This document shows positions 43,317 to 53,317 of a stretch of DNA of 64,000 nucleotides, piece after piece. Position numbers and translations under genes: made by a program. Numbering within the stretch: position 1 is the first letter of the stretch; the number at the start of each line of letters is the position of its first letter. Under the pieces are notes generated by a model, which ran no database searches, was not told where the DNA came from, and worked only from the letters and a program-made list of their open reading frames with translations. The stretch is from contig NZ_QJJZ01000007.1 of the NCBI RefSeq assembly GCF_003201775.1, positions 124,001-188,000 of the forward strand. Direction: 5' to 3'. The stretch comes from Arenibacter sp. ARW7G5Y1 (GTDB lineage Bacteria > Bacteroidota > Bacteroidia > Flavobacteriales > Flavobacteriaceae).

Positions 43317-44708
43317 TTACCTATCAATTGAATTCAAATATTTTTCCAACATGGTATAACCATCATTGGCTACGGTGTTTCTATCAGCTGCATTCTTGGG
43401 ATCTAGGTTGTTTGCCTCTTCCCAAACATCTGGCATGCCATCGTGATCAGTATCTGTTGGGGCAGATAAACTTTTTAATGCTGGCCAACCGCCTACATCA
43501 TTTTGGGAATCAATGATGCCACTTTTTTTTGATGGATCGGCAACTTTATGATCTTTTTTGTAGGTTGGTCCTTCAAAATTGGCAGCTCCGTTCTTTACCT
43601 CCCCAATAATTCGAAGATCCACAGCATCCCGTTTTGGCAGGGTTGTTCCTGCATTTTGGAGTACCAGAGCATAAGCTTCTTCAGGAAGCTGTTGGTGAAT
43701 CGCCAATGACGGCCATGGTTGTTCCAATTTTAGACCATTAAGATATTCACTACCGTCTTGAGGCTGTACCCCTCCCAGCCAATTGTTCTCCGATACCCAC
43801 TGGTTGCCTTCAACCACATTGCCCGAAACATACCATTTTCCGTAATCGTCCTCCTTGTTGCGAGACCATGGGGCTACTATACGATGTGTAACTTCACCTG
43901 GTTCCGTGGCCGGCCCGGCCTTATAGTAATTGGCCACCATGTTAATATTGGAAAAATTGAACTTAGTATTGCCCACCTGAGCAACCTCTGCACCGTAGGC
44001 CGATTCGTAACCCCAGTTATAGACCACATTGTTTCGGTAGTCAACATTTCCGCATCCTGATGCAAAGCGAGGATTACGATTGGAATGATTGGCAAATAAA
44101 TTGTGGTGGTAAGTGCTATAATTGGACCCCCAAATACCTCCAAAGCCATGGTTGCCTTTGTGGTGGTTGGATTTATAAAGACTTTCGGCAATAATGCACC
44201 ACTGTACGGTAATGTTCTTCCCGTGGTAGATAGACATGGTTTCATCGATACTCCAACTTGCAGAGACATGATCTAAAATGAGGTTATTGGTATATCTGCT
44301 AGTAATGGCATCTGTTTCTTCTCCCGATTCATCCCCAAGTCGAACTCTTATATAGCGAATAATTACCTCGTCGGCGTCGATCAATAGTGGGCGTCCCCTT
44401 AAGGTAATTCCATCTCCCGGTGCGGTTTGGCCCGCTACGGTAATATTGGGATTTTTAATGCGTAGATCACTTTTCAGTTGTATGGTCCCCGAAACTCTGA
44501 ATACTACCGTTCTTGGGCCTTTGGCCTCAATCGCGGAACGCAGGCTGCCCTCACCATTATCATTGATATTCGTGACTTCATATACGTCGCCACCGCGACC
44601 ACCAAGGGTGTACTTGCCATACCCTTCGGCAGTAGGGAAGGCTAATTGTTGAGCGTATATACTAAGTCCAATTAGCGCCATTGCCACCGATAAAATTGTG
44701 TGTTTCAT
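43317..44708 (-). CDS. Pectate lyase, polysaccharide lyase family 1
   Basis: A secreted 463-residue enzyme. After the signal peptide (1-19), FPTAEGYGKYTLGGRGGDVYEV opens the right-handed beta-helix. ILDHVSASWSIDE, NHHKGNHGFGG and HNLFANHSNRNPRF are PL1 marks, with Arg in the last as likely catalytic base. A C-terminal calcium-type stretch, DTDHDGMPDVWEE, follows. The family cleaves alpha-1,4-galacturonan by beta-elimination. It is last in the left arm of the locus, so the substrate contains a galacturonan backbone. Confidence 0.88.
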   Translation of the reverse strand: MKHTILSVAMALIGLSIYAQQLAFPTAEGYGKYTLGGRGGDVYEVTNINDNGEGSLRSAIEAKGPRTVVFRVSGTIQLKSDLRIKNPNITVAGQTAPGDGITLRGRPLLIDADEVIIRYIRVRLGDESGEETDAITSRYTNNLILDHVSASWSIDETMSIYHGKNITVQWCIIAESLYKSNHHKGNHGFGGIWGSNYSTYHHNLFANHSNRNPRFASGCGNVDYRNNVVYNWGYESAYGAEVAQVGNTKFNFSNINMVANYYKAGPATEPGEVTHRIVAPWSRNKEDDYGKWYVSGNVVEGNQWVSENNWLGGVQPQDGSEYLNGLKLEQPWPSLAIHQQLPEEAYALVLQNAGTTLPKRDAVDLRIIGEVKNGAANFEGPTYKKDHKVADPSKKSGIIDSQNDVGGWPALKSLSAPTDTDHDGMPDVWEEANNLDPKNAADRNTVANDGYTMLEKYLNSIDR

Positions 44709-44750
44709 AATTCACTACTTTGATTATTTGCAATTCTCCCTTTTTATACT

Positions 44751-46262
44751 TTACTCGGCGATCCGAAGTACCAATATGGCATCTTCCCAGCCGGTGGGCG
44801 GTACCATATCACGGGATTCATTTTCTTTAAAGGCGGCTATGTTTTCTTTTTGTCCGTCCCTAGGATAGAACCAATAGGCTTCGGCATCTGTATTTAGGAT
44901 ATTTGTAACCTTACAGGTTGAGTTGTCCGAAAAATAGACGATTACCATATCGTTCGACTCTGTGGTCACTGCAGTTTTTAAGTTTTCCCCTTCGCCAATT
45001 ACAGAAATACTATTCCCATTTGGTATCCATTGGTGCCAGCTGTGGTCCATTAGAAATTTTTTGGCCACATTGGTAATTTGTACTGCACCGGGAAAATCCA
45101 ATGCTTGCTCCCAGGTATAGCCACAATTGTAGTCCCCCTCATTCCCCCGCATGGACCAAATGGGGCCTGCCCCGTAGGTATGACCTGCACCCCCGGCAAA
45201 GAAGGTGTGATAAAATTGCCGTCGAACTCTTACCGGTGTAACCCAACCACAAACATGGCGATAGGAACCATATTCGTAGGATCCTTCTAAAAACAGACTT
45301 GGTTTAACGGGTTTGTTCAATTGGTAATCTCCCAACATTGTTGGGTAGACCTGGTCAAGTTCGCGCCACACTTCAACCCCATTTGCTGTAAGCCATGCAT
45401 CTGAGTGAAACCATTTTGAAGAATTATCCGGTGCGTCGCCATCAGGATGAAAAGTGATAAAGACCTTGTCCCATGCCGGGTGTTTTTGGTTCCATTTTGG
45501 ACGCTGGCCGGTGACGCCCTGTGCTATGCCTTCCGCCATGGCGCGAAACACATTACGTCTGTCCCATTGTTGTTGGTTGGCGTTTTTGTCATACCCATCA
45601 ATTTGGGCTTTTGCATCGCCTCCCAGAACCCAGATAATATTAGGTTCACCCTGGTACCGTTTACCTAAAAATTCACCATAGGTACGGGCTTCCTCCTCTG
45701 TAAATTCCTGTTGGGCCCCTCCCATCTGTGGCGTTATATAGGCACGGCCCCAGCAGGGCAGTAAGGCCAGGTAAAGGCCTCTTTTTTTAACTGCCTGGAC
45801 CACGTAGTCCATATGGTCCCAATAATCATTGGGAGCGGAGGGGCCTCCACCTGAAACCACGAGAGGTTCCGAGGTATTTGGCATAACCTCGCTACCGCTA
45901 AAAGGACGAAAGCCATAGGTGTTGGCAGCATTATGGGGTCCCATTGGCATTCCTCCTCCATGTGGATACCAGAATGCTACGGTCTGTATGACGGTAAAAC
46001 CAAGTTTTTGTCTATTATCTAGGTACAGGTCAATTTCTTCCCGGGTCAATTGCTGGACCATACCCCAGCCAGTATCGGCTATCCAAAGAAATGGGCTGCC
46101 ATTGGTATGTTGAATATAATGTCCGTTTGAAGAAACTTCCAACGCACCCTTTTGCCATGGTGTTTGGGCGGTTACAAAAAGGGTCAGACTAGTCAGTGCA
46201 ACTAACAATATCCTTTTTTTTAAGGAACTGTTTTCTTTAGTCATGGTTTTTTTAATGCTCAT
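44751..46262 (-). CDS. GH140-like apiosidase (DUF4038)
   Basis: A secreted 503-residue protein with a DUF4038 (beta/alpha)8 domain and a C-terminal putative collagen-binding-type domain. PFLWIADTGWGMVQQLTREE opens the barrel; candidate acid and nucleophile are D216 in WVLGGDAKAQ and E326 in LFLEGSYEYG. The founding GH140 member hydrolyses apiose from rhamnogalacturonan II. Together with the pentose pathway across the divergent promoter, apiose release is the most economical reading. An internal ATG at 46244 is an alternative start. Confidence 0.8.
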   Translation of the reverse strand: MSIKKTMTKENSSLKKRILLVALTSLTLFVTAQTPWQKGALEVSSNGHYIQHTNGSPFLWIADTGWGMVQQLTREEIDLYLDNRQKLGFTVIQTVAFWYPHGGGMPMGPHNAANTYGFRPFSGSEVMPNTSEPLVVSGGGPSAPNDYWDHMDYVVQAVKKRGLYLALLPCWGRAYITPQMGGAQQEFTEEEARTYGEFLGKRYQGEPNIIWVLGGDAKAQIDGYDKNANQQQWDRRNVFRAMAEGIAQGVTGQRPKWNQKHPAWDKVFITFHPDGDAPDNSSKWFHSDAWLTANGVEVWRELDQVYPTMLGDYQLNKPVKPSLFLEGSYEYGSYRHVCGWVTPVRVRRQFYHTFFAGGAGHTYGAGPIWSMRGNEGDYNCGYTWEQALDFPGAVQITNVAKKFLMDHSWHQWIPNGNSISVIGEGENLKTAVTTESNDMVIVYFSDNSTCKVTNILNTDAEAYWFYPRDGQKENIAAFKENESRDMVPPTGWEDAILVLRIAE

Positions 46263-46273
46263 TTTCTTTTGTT

Positions 46274-47158
46274 TTAGTTAGGTGGTGTTGCAAGAGTTGC
46301 TTTGATCCAGGCTATGACCTGGCTGTTGTAGTTGGGCAGGTGTTTGTTCCATTCGGTCAACCGATGTGGTGCCCCTGGAATTGTAATCAAATCGCAATGT
46401 ACGTCGTTGTTTTTTAGCTGTGTTTGGAATAAAAGAGACTGCTCATAGGGCACGGATTGATCTGCATTGCCATGTACCAATAGAAAGGGGGGAAGTCCGG
46501 GTCGGATGTAATTGATAGGGGATAGTGCTTTAAGCATGCCAAGGGATTCAGCGGTCAATTCCTGAGGACGATTTAAGAGGCCTCGTTGTGCTTTTCCGAG
46601 TATATTTCCCCTTTTGGGTAGTTCCTGTACAAAATCCGTAAGGGGAGCAAGGGCAACCACTGCCTGTACAGTGGTGGATTCATCAAGAACGGTAGCCGCA
46701 TAGCTAGCCAAGTGTCCTCCTGCAGAATAACCGATAAGGACAATTTTGGAAGGATCGCCCTTGTAATTTTCAGCATTGGCCTTTACCCATCGAATTGCGG
46801 TCTGTATATCGTTTAGACATGATGGCCACCGATGCTCTGGAGCTAAACGATAATTGATGGAAAACCACGCAAATCCAGCCTCGGAAAGCATTTCCAAGGC
46901 TGGTAAATCTGCTGTATGGGCCTTATCACCTCCAGTCCAACCACCTCCATGTACGTAAATGGCAACCGGAAATGGTCCAGGTCCGTTGGGTTCATAAATA
47001 TCCATGAGTAATTTATGTCCGGAAACTTCTCCGTATTCAATATTGGCATATATACTGGGCGAATGAGTTTGTGCGCCTACTTTTAATACTGTCAATAGGA
47101 AGTATGAGAAAAATAACAAGTGCAAATTCAGGGATTTTATTCGTGAATTATATGGCAT
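46274..47158 (-). CDS. Alpha/beta-hydrolase, esterase-like
   Basis: From the ATG at 47158, a signal or anchor segment then an esterase of the HGGG class: oxyanion motif at 70-73, nucleophile S145 in GYSAGG, and late HGNADQSVP and GAPHRL supplying Asp and His. In pectin loci such enzymes remove acetyl or other acyl groups. Specificity is inferred from the neighbours (GH140, PL1). Confidence 0.8.
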   Translation of the reverse strand: MPYNSRIKSLNLHLLFFSYFLLTVLKVGAQTHSPSIYANIEYGEVSGHKLLMDIYEPNGPGPFPVAIYVHGGGWTGGDKAHTADLPALEMLSEAGFAWFSINYRLAPEHRWPSCLNDIQTAIRWVKANAENYKGDPSKIVLIGYSAGGHLASYAATVLDESTTVQAVVALAPLTDFVQELPKRGNILGKAQRGLLNRPQELTAESLGMLKALSPINYIRPGLPPFLLVHGNADQSVPYEQSLLFQTQLKNNDVHCDLITIPGAPHRLTEWNKHLPNYNSQVIAWIKATLATPPN

Positions 47159-47208
47159 ATAATTTTTAAATTGTCCTATATAAGCTCCCTGGACTATCAT
47201 TTGAAAAA

Positions 47209-48663
47209 CTAATTAATTGTAATAATTACGCGTTGATACCTGGTTAGCTTAGGGGTGCCATTGTCCGTAACTTCACATATAATATGTATGTTTTTACCCT
47301 TCATTGCAATAGGGGGTACTGTAAAGGAAATATTCTGTTTATGGGCATTTGGTATTACAATGTTCCCCTCAAAGGTATCGGCCTCTTGATATTGCCACCA
47401 GGAATAGTTTAGTTGATCACCGTCTGGGTCCATTGTTCCTTTAGCACTTAAATTAATCTTACTCCCAGGTTTTGCCGTAATATCCAAGGGGCTAGTTAGT
47501 TTTACAATGGGAGGGTGGTTAGCTTCGTCATATGGTTTTATGCACCAATCGGCCCTAGCGGCAAAGTCGTTCTGCAACGCATCGACCCATCGGGTTATAG
47601 GTTTAAAATAAGCCTTCATTAAATCCATATTTTTAGGATAATCCTCGCGCATATAGTTTCTGCCCCATGCTGTTTTTGTGTACCATCGTCCTTCTGGGTA
47701 ATGGTAACCTGCTTGCGGAACAGGATCCAGCCAAGTATTTTCCCGAACATTGATATAGCGACCGCCCCAGCCTCCAAAGTCTGGCGATTCCAAAGAACGG
47801 AGACCTGTTGGAATAGTGTGGATAAACGCCGGCGAATCCCCTTCAGATCTAAAATCCCCTTTAGATTTGGCATCCCCTGCAATAAACCCTTCCTTATCAT
47901 TACCACCCTTATACGCCTCGTATAGGGAACACAGAGGGCCGTGATCTTCCAAAATATTCGATTTCATCCAATCGCTTTTAAAAAATTTCTGTTTGTCCTG
48001 GGGCATTATTTTGTCCCATTGATAGGCGACGGCCCAAAACTGATCACTTATAATGGTAGGGATATTATACTTTCCCCAATGTGGATGAATGTAGGATTGA
48101 TAGGTGCCATCTTGTTCCCAGATAAAGAAAAAGCGTAATTTATTGGCGACATATGCCATCTTATCATAATGTTCTTCCTCTATGGTTTTTAAGGCCCTGG
48201 CAATGGTATTTGTGCCACCCCAAGCCTGAATCCAAATGGGTCTGTCATCGGATTCATCCAATAGCACATTGGCTATATGTGTAGATCCAGGGGTAATGGA
48301 ATCCATTTCTCCTTCGCTTTCAACATTTCCTAGGAAATTAATCGATTTTAAATAATTGGGTGTGGGGTAATCCTTACTGTGCTTGATAAGGTTTGGGTAG
48401 ACATCCGCATAGGCTTCAAGATAGGGGTCTATCCAGTCATCTCCCGCCCATTTGTGGCCGTGCCAATGGTATTGGGAACTTGTGGTTACAATACCCTCAA
48501 CATCCCATTCGTTGGCGTAAAGCAAAAACCTTACCATGGAACACTCATCGTCTATTTCACCATCCGAGGTTATAATTACGCGTTGTTTTTGGCTTTGGCC
48601 TTTTACAGGGATGTGGCAGGCTAATAGCAGAATTATAAAACCTGAATAAAGAATTTTTTTCAT
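47209..48663 (-). CDS. DUF1593 nucleoside-hydrolase-like protein 1
   Basis: A secreted protein of about 484 residues. The N-terminal domain starts RVIITSDGEIDDECSMVRFL, the acid cluster that binds calcium in nucleoside hydrolases. A C-terminal Ig/cadherin-like domain contains DPDGDQLNYSWWQY. InterPro calls this family Sde182-like with a nucleoside-hydrolase-like domain; enzymatic activity is not settled to my knowledge. It is one of four paralogues in this locus. Because the fold acts on furanosides, a role on apiofuranosides or arabinofuranosides is suggested, not shown. Confidence 0.8.
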   Translation of the reverse strand: MKKILYSGFIILLLACHIPVKGQSQKQRVIITSDGEIDDECSMVRFLLYANEWDVEGIVTTSSQYHWHGHKWAGDDWIDPYLEAYADVYPNLIKHSKDYPTPNYLKSINFLGNVESEGEMDSITPGSTHIANVLLDESDDRPIWIQAWGGTNTIARALKTIEEEHYDKMAYVANKLRFFFIWEQDGTYQSYIHPHWGKYNIPTIISDQFWAVAYQWDKIMPQDKQKFFKSDWMKSNILEDHGPLCSLYEAYKGGNDKEGFIAGDAKSKGDFRSEGDSPAFIHTIPTGLRSLESPDFGGWGGRYINVRENTWLDPVPQAGYHYPEGRWYTKTAWGRNYMREDYPKNMDLMKAYFKPITRWVDALQNDFAARADWCIKPYDEANHPPIVKLTSPLDITAKPGSKINLSAKGTMDPDGDQLNYSWWQYQEADTFEGNIVIPNAHKQNISFTVPPIAMKGKNIHIICEVTDNGTPKLTRYQRVIITIN

Positions 48664-48673
48664 TTTGTAGTTG

Positions 48674-50098
48674 TTACTCTTCAACATTGACTATCACACG
48701 TTGATATCGTGTTAATCGAGGTGTTCCATGATCGGTGACCTTGAGGATAACGTGCATGGTTCCTGTGCCGGAACCCCCAACCCGTTTGGTAGGAACGGTA
48801 AACCATGCTTCGGGCTGATCAAAGTTTTCAATGTCCACAGGTTGTCCACTACGGGCACTGGAAACAGAAAATGTTCCGGCTTCCTCGTAAATGGACCAAT
48901 GGTATGATAGGGCATCGTTATCAGGGTCACTGGATCCTTTTGCACTTAAAAGTATTTTATCGCCTTTTTTCGCCACAAGATTTTTGGCATGTGCAAGTTT
49001 GGCTATGGGAGGGTGGTTCGCCTGGTCATATGGTAGGATAGTCCAATCCATTCTGGCGGCAAAATCGTTTTGAAAATCTTCCCTCCAACGCCATATGGTT
49101 TCGTGGTTGCCCGAGTGCCATCGGCCATCAGTACCAAGGACTTCGTCTACAGCATCGGAAAAGATAGGTCTGGTCTCTGGATATAAAAACCACTTTTGCA
49201 TCCTTGGGGTGTAGAGTTCGTATCTGCCTCCCCAGCCGCCCCATTCCGGGTGTTCCGGATAGCTTAGGCCGTTATTGATCAAGCCAAGGAAAGAGGGTGT
49301 GTCTCCTTCCATTAGATAATCCCATCTGGGGTACTCGGCCCCTAAAGGCCCTTTTTTCCGTATATTCCGATCCAACCATTCGTTTGTAACAATACTAAAA
49401 TCGGCTCCATCGCAACGAGCGTGAAAAAAGTCGCCGCTAATACCGCTCCAGGTGGCATGATGATAGCCGCCTCCTGCGTTAAAGCCAGGACTCACAATGT
49501 AGAATAAATCCGGAAATTCTTTACGGATCCAGGGACCGCTATCGTCCTGATCGGAAATAGTGTATACCCGTAATTTCTTGACAAATTGTTCCAATGCCTT
49601 TTTTGAACGCGTTTCCCTGACTTTCCAGAGGGCCTGAGCCAATACATTTGGCCCGCCCCATACCGTTACCCATAACGGCCTTGTGTCATTTTTATCCACG
49701 GCTTTGATTAATAATTCGGAGGCCGGGGAATCTTTTCCGGCCCCAATGGCCTGTACCCCGTACTCTGGCAGTCCTTCTGTAATCTTGGAATACAAATCGT
49801 CTCCCGAAGGAAAGCCCGATTCGTGTTTTTCAAGGTTGTCCCTTACTTTACCATAGGCTTTTACAATTTCTTGGATACGATAGGTCGCCACCTTGTTTTG
49901 TTGGTGTACAGATGTGGTAGCGGCCAATCCTTCAATATCATAGTGATTGGCATATACCAAAAAACGGACCATGGACATGGCGTCATCCGGTTCGTTTTCT
50001 ATGTCGGTAAGAACAAATACTCTAGGTTTTTCTTGTGCAATGGCGATAGTTGTAAATAAGGCTATGCCAACGATTGCAATGAGGTTGTTGATTTTCAT
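48674..50098 (-). CDS. DUF1593 nucleoside-hydrolase-like protein 2
   Basis: A signal peptide ends near IAIAQ, then [21 protein letters not shown] shows the D-x4-PDD metal motif. The middle carries [12 protein letters not shown] and [18 protein letters not shown]; the C-terminal domain has [20 protein letters not shown]. It is closer to paralogue 1 and to the plus-strand copy than to paralogue 3. The next gene's ATG follows its stop by about 10 bases. Confidence 0.8.
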   Translation of the reverse strand: MKINNLIAIVGIALFTTIAIAQEKPRVFVLTDIENEPDDAMSMVRFLVYANHYDIEGLAATTSVHQQNKVATYRIQEIVKAYGKVRDNLEKHESGFPSGDDLYSKITEGLPEYGVQAIGAGKDSPASELLIKAVDKNDTRPLWVTVWGGPNVLAQALWKVRETRSKKALEQFVKKLRVYTISDQDDSGPWIRKEFPDLFYIVSPGFNAGGGYHHATWSGISGDFFHARCDGADFSIVTNEWLDRNIRKKGPLGAEYPRWDYLMEGDTPSFLGLINNGLSYPEHPEWGGWGGRYELYTPRMQKWFLYPETRPIFSDAVDEVLGTDGRWHSGNHETIWRWREDFQNDFAARMDWTILPYDQANHPPIAKLAHAKNLVAKKGDKILLSAKGSSDPDNDALSYHWSIYEEAGTFSVSSARSGQPVDIENFDQPEAWFTVPTKRVGGSGTGTMHVILKVTDHGTPRLTRYQRVIVNVEE

Positions 50099-50103
50099 CT
50101 TTT

Positions 50104-51402
50104 TTATTTGTTTATTGATTGCCACCTTTTGGCCCAATCCATTAAATAGGCTTCCCGATGTTTTGAAATTGTTTTTGCCCCCTGTTGATCCCCAATAAAA
50201 AGGTCAGGGGATGTCTTGTCGCTATACCAATTGGAACCAAGGGGGTAATCAGTGGGGGTTGTTTTGCCTGGCCATGGGGTTGTACTAACAAACTGACCAC
50301 TTTGGGCATCCAATTGGGGGATGGTGCTTTTGGTAACATAGCTGCCGGTTTCCGGTTTTTTGGAGGAGTAGCGTACTCCATAGGTTCCGTTGCCAAGGTA
50401 ATATCCTGGCCATGTTTGATTGGAAATCTCCAAGGTAAAACAAATGGAATCTTGCGGTATGGGCAAGTCCGGTCCTTTAAACCTCCATTCCAGTTCGGCG
50501 TAGGCGGTTACTGTATCGTTCTTACTACTGTTGCCTTCAAAAATAGTTCTTGAACTGTGGGTGATTGGGGTAAAACTTCCACCCCAACTTTCGCCCATTG
50601 GATTATCTGGGTCACCATTCATCAAATAGACCAGGGAAGGTGTGTCGCCCATTTTAATGTCGCCATTATAATGATTTTTAAAATTCTTTCCTAAGGCACC
50701 TCTTCCCTGTATAAAGTTGTCGTAATAGGATTTACCCTTGAGTTCATTGGGCGATTCGGAATCCATGAACCAACCTCTGTAGGTAGCATTCGCCTCTATG
50801 ATCCATAGGTTAGGGTGATTTTTCACGATGTAGGAATAGGCATTGATGCTCCATTTTTTATTTGGACCACCTATCCAATATACTCTAATGTCTTTTTCAA
50901 TTTCAGGTGCATCATGTAGTGCCTGTGCCAAATCTTCCAAACCACCCCAGACCAAAATCCATAGAGGTTGGTCCGTTGTTTTTTTGGCGCATTTAATGAT
51001 CCATTCCGAACCTTCGGTGGCCTTATCGTATCCTTTGTAAGGTGCCTCTAGTTTTGAACCTTGTTTACATACTGCTCTTAGGGAGTCCGGATGGGACAGG
51101 TTGGGGAACTGTTGCTTTAATTCGGGTAAATCCTTTTCATAAAGATCTATCATATCCAGAAAATTCTTTTTGCGACCATTGCCAAAGGGGGAAGAAACCA
51201 GGCCCTCTATTTGGAAAAGGTCGGAATACATTAGTAAATGTATCATGGATTGAAAATCATCGGGATCGGTTCCTCCAATATCCGAACTGATCAATATCCG
51301 AGGTTTGGTTTTGTCCCCATCCGGGCTATCACATTGCATCAGCATACCTATTGCTAGTGATCCTACTATGCCTATAAGGGATAAAATCTTTAGAGAGGTC
51401 AT
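50104..51402 (-). CDS. DUF1593 nucleoside-hydrolase-like protein 3, divergent C-terminus
   Basis: First gene of the left arm. The lipoprotein-like start ([11 protein letters not shown]) is followed by [20 protein letters not shown] with the PDD metal motif. It keeps the nucleoside-hydrolase-like domain ([23 protein letters not shown]). Its last 130 residues lack the cadherin-like domain of the other copies and read [18 protein letters not shown] instead. The different C-terminus suggests a different substrate or binding role. Confidence 0.78.
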   Translation of the reverse strand: MTSLKILSLIGIVGSLAIGMLMQCDSPDGDKTKPRILISSDIGGTDPDDFQSMIHLLMYSDLFQIEGLVSSPFGNGRKKNFLDMIDLYEKDLPELKQQFPNLSHPDSLRAVCKQGSKLEAPYKGYDKATEGSEWIIKCAKKTTDQPLWILVWGGLEDLAQALHDAPEIEKDIRVYWIGGPNKKWSINAYSYIVKNHPNLWIIEANATYRGWFMDSESPNELKGKSYYDNFIQGRGALGKNFKNHYNGDIKMGDTPSLVYLMNGDPDNPMGESWGGSFTPITHSSRTIFEGNSSKNDTVTAYAELEWRFKGPDLPIPQDSICFTLEISNQTWPGYYLGNGTYGVRYSSKKPETGSYVTKSTIPQLDAQSGQFVSTTPWPGKTTPTDYPLGSNWYSDKTSPDLFIGDQQGAKTISKHREAYLMDWAKRWQSINK

Positions 51403-51472
51403 GCAAATAGTTTTTTGATAAAAATTGTCAAGCTACTAGAAACCATATGATTGTGATTTGTTCAATTAACCA

Positions 51473-51534
51473 CAAATATATATAAAAGAAAATAAAAGAA
51501 AATAAAAATAAATAATCGAAATATTTTATCTTTG
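51473..51534. promoter_or_regulatory. Divergent promoter with 10-bp tandem repeats
   Basis: A minus -7 element (TATATTTG read on the minus strand, 51473-51480) and a plus -7 element (TATCTTTG, 51527-51534) flank three in-phase 10-bp repeats: AAAAGAAAAT at 51484-51493 and 51494-51503, and AAAAATAAAT at 51504-51513. The repeats contain AAATAAAAGAAAATA (51490-51504), nearly identical to the box at the deoR start. A repressor bound here would shut both arms. Confidence 0.6.
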
Positions 51535-51706
51535 TGCTGTTGTGGTTTTTTGGAATGGATTGTTTCCTCATCACGACCACAAGAAACCTTATGAGCCCTA
51601 TAAAAATGAGATGGACCCTAAGGAGGGAAGGTGGGGTTCGGTTTTAAAATAAGGAAGTGTAACGGAGATGTCCATTGTCAATTCCATTAATGTGTTAAAT
51701 TAAATT
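51535..51706 (+). other. Leader of the right arm
   Basis: About 165 bases between the predicted plus start and the DUF1593 ATG. I see no riboswitch class or hairpin that I can name; the length leaves room for control by RNA. Confidence 0.3.
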
Positions 51707-53119
51707 ATGAGGTCTTACTTTTTCTTAATGTTGATTTCTTTCGTTCTTGCGTCTTGTTCCCCATTGCGGACAAAGACCACAGGGGTATCTACAGGGGTAG
51801 TGCAGCTGAAACCACGTTTGGTGGTGCTCACCGATATATCCACCTGGGAACCGGATGACCATGAATCTCTGATTCGGCTTTTGGTCCATGCCGATATGTT
51901 TGAAATTGAGGGAATTGTAATCACTACAGGGTGGAGTATGGAAGATGTTGATAAGGTGAAACATTTTAAGGAGATAGCTTTAGGCGTCATAGAGGCTTAT
52001 GACAAGGACTTGCCCAATCTAGTTAAACGCTCAAAGCAAAATGGTTTTGCCTATGATGGGGAAAGGCAGCAAATAGGCTATTGGCCAAGTGCGGAATATT
52101 TAAAGAAACGCACAGTGTTCGGTAGTATGAAAATGGGGGTGGACAAGCTTGGAGGTGATAATATTTCGGACGGAAGCAACCTTATTGTACAGTTGGCTGA
52201 CGAAGATGATGATCGTCCAATTTGGGTGTGTTTCTGGGGAGGTGGCAATACGCTGGCGCAAGCTATATGGCAGGTAGGGCAGCAACGAAACGAACTGGAA
52301 TTAAAAAAGTTTTTGAACAAAATTCGGGCATATGCCATTACGGACCAGGATAGGCCGCAAAAATCTAGTTTCGAAACAAGCTCCCATGCGTGGATGCGCC
52401 GGGAGTTTTCAGATGATTTACTTTTTATTTGGGATGATTGCGCTTGGAGGTACCAGAATGGAACGGGGAAAAGTAAGTGGTCGGAGTATGGGGAGCATAT
52501 CCAGAATCATGGCCATCTTGGGAGTCAATATCCAAAATATAAATGGGGGGTAGAGGGGGATACCCCTTCTTTTTTACATATCATGCCAAACGGTCTCAAT
52601 AATCCTGATCAGCCCACCCAAGTTAGTTGGGGAGGGTATTCACAATGGGGAAAGGGAGAGGACAATAATGGGTACTCGTACGTAAACTATGCGGGAAATG
52701 AAAGTAAAATTTGTAGGGGATATGGAGACTATTTTTATGCCGCTACATTTAACAATTTTGCAGCTAGAATGGACTGGGCCCAAAATGGTACTGGCAATCG
52801 CAATCCTGTTGTTGTAATTGATGGTGATAGTAGTTTGGGCAGCATAAGCATAAAGCCTCAAGTGGGGGCTAGTGTTGAATTGGATGCATCGGCTTCCTAT
52901 GATCCGGACGGGGATTTATTAAGCTATAAATGGTGGGTCCAGCCTGAAGCTGGAACATTTACTGGGGAAGTGATCCTTTTGAACAGTACCTCTGCCACTG
53001 TCACCTTGCAGGTACCCCCAAATGCCGTTGACAAAAGCTTTCATGTAATTTGCGAGGTGACGGATAAGGGTGTGCACAATCTGACCAGCTATCGCCGGAT
53101 AATATGTGAGCCGGAATAA
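51707..53119 (+). CDS. DUF1593 nucleoside-hydrolase-like protein 4
   Basis: A lipoprotein (LASC at about 14-17) whose N-terminal domain begins RLVVLTDISTWEPDDHESLI, with the PDD motif. It has WGGGNTLAQAIW and a C-terminal cadherin-like domain (ASYDPDGDLLSYKWWVQPEAG). It is the only paralogue in the right arm and leads the pathway operon, which implies that its substrate is tied to the same sugar. Confidence 0.8.
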   Translation: MRSYFFLMLISFVLASCSPLRTKTTGVSTGVVQLKPRLVVLTDISTWEPDDHESLIRLLVHADMFEIEGIVITTGWSMEDVDKVKHFKEIALGVIEAYDKDLPNLVKRSKQNGFAYDGERQQIGYWPSAEYLKKRTVFGSMKMGVDKLGGDNISDGSNLIVQLADEDDDRPIWVCFWGGGNTLAQAIWQVGQQRNELELKKFLNKIRAYAITDQDRPQKSSFETSSHAWMRREFSDDLLFIWDDCAWRYQNGTGKSKWSEYGEHIQNHGHLGSQYPKYKWGVEGDTPSFLHIMPNGLNNPDQPTQVSWGGYSQWGKGEDNNGYSYVNYAGNESKICRGYGDYFYAATFNNFAARMDWAQNGTGNRNPVVVIDGDSSLGSISIKPQVGASVELDASASYDPDGDLLSYKWWVQPEAGTFTGEVILLNSTSATVTLQVPPNAVDKSFHVICEVTDKGVHNLTSYRRIICEPE

Positions 53120-53295
53120 TAGATGCGTTATTTTTTTTATAAGGGGTAATTTTAAACCGAATGGTGCATATGGGAATGCTTTGGGCACGGGCCTGTTTTG
53201 AGGCTATGGTGTAGTTGATCGAATTGGCAGGAACAGTAATAAGTGAAACAATATATTTTGAATTTAAAATAAAAGAGTTTTTATTTGTTTACGAA

Positions 53296-53310
53296 TATTT
53301 ACTTTTATTT
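53296..53310. promoter_or_regulatory. Candidate DeoR-type operator at the regulator start
   Basis: The minus strand reads AAATAAAAGTAAATA, 14 of 15 bases identical to 51490-51504 at the divergent promoter. It lies 8 bases before the deoR ATG, so binding could restrain its own synthesis. No exact -7 element was found in this 198-base gap. Confidence 0.5.
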
Positions 53311-53317
53311 ATGAACT

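Noticed and set aside
43029..43331. 100-codon plus-strand frame
   Set aside because: Spans repeat copy 2 and runs into the opposite pectate lyase gene.
51481..51515. A-rich tandem repeats considered as CRISPR or microsatellite
   Set aside because: Three 10-bp units between two divergent -7 elements; no spacers. Read as an operator region.
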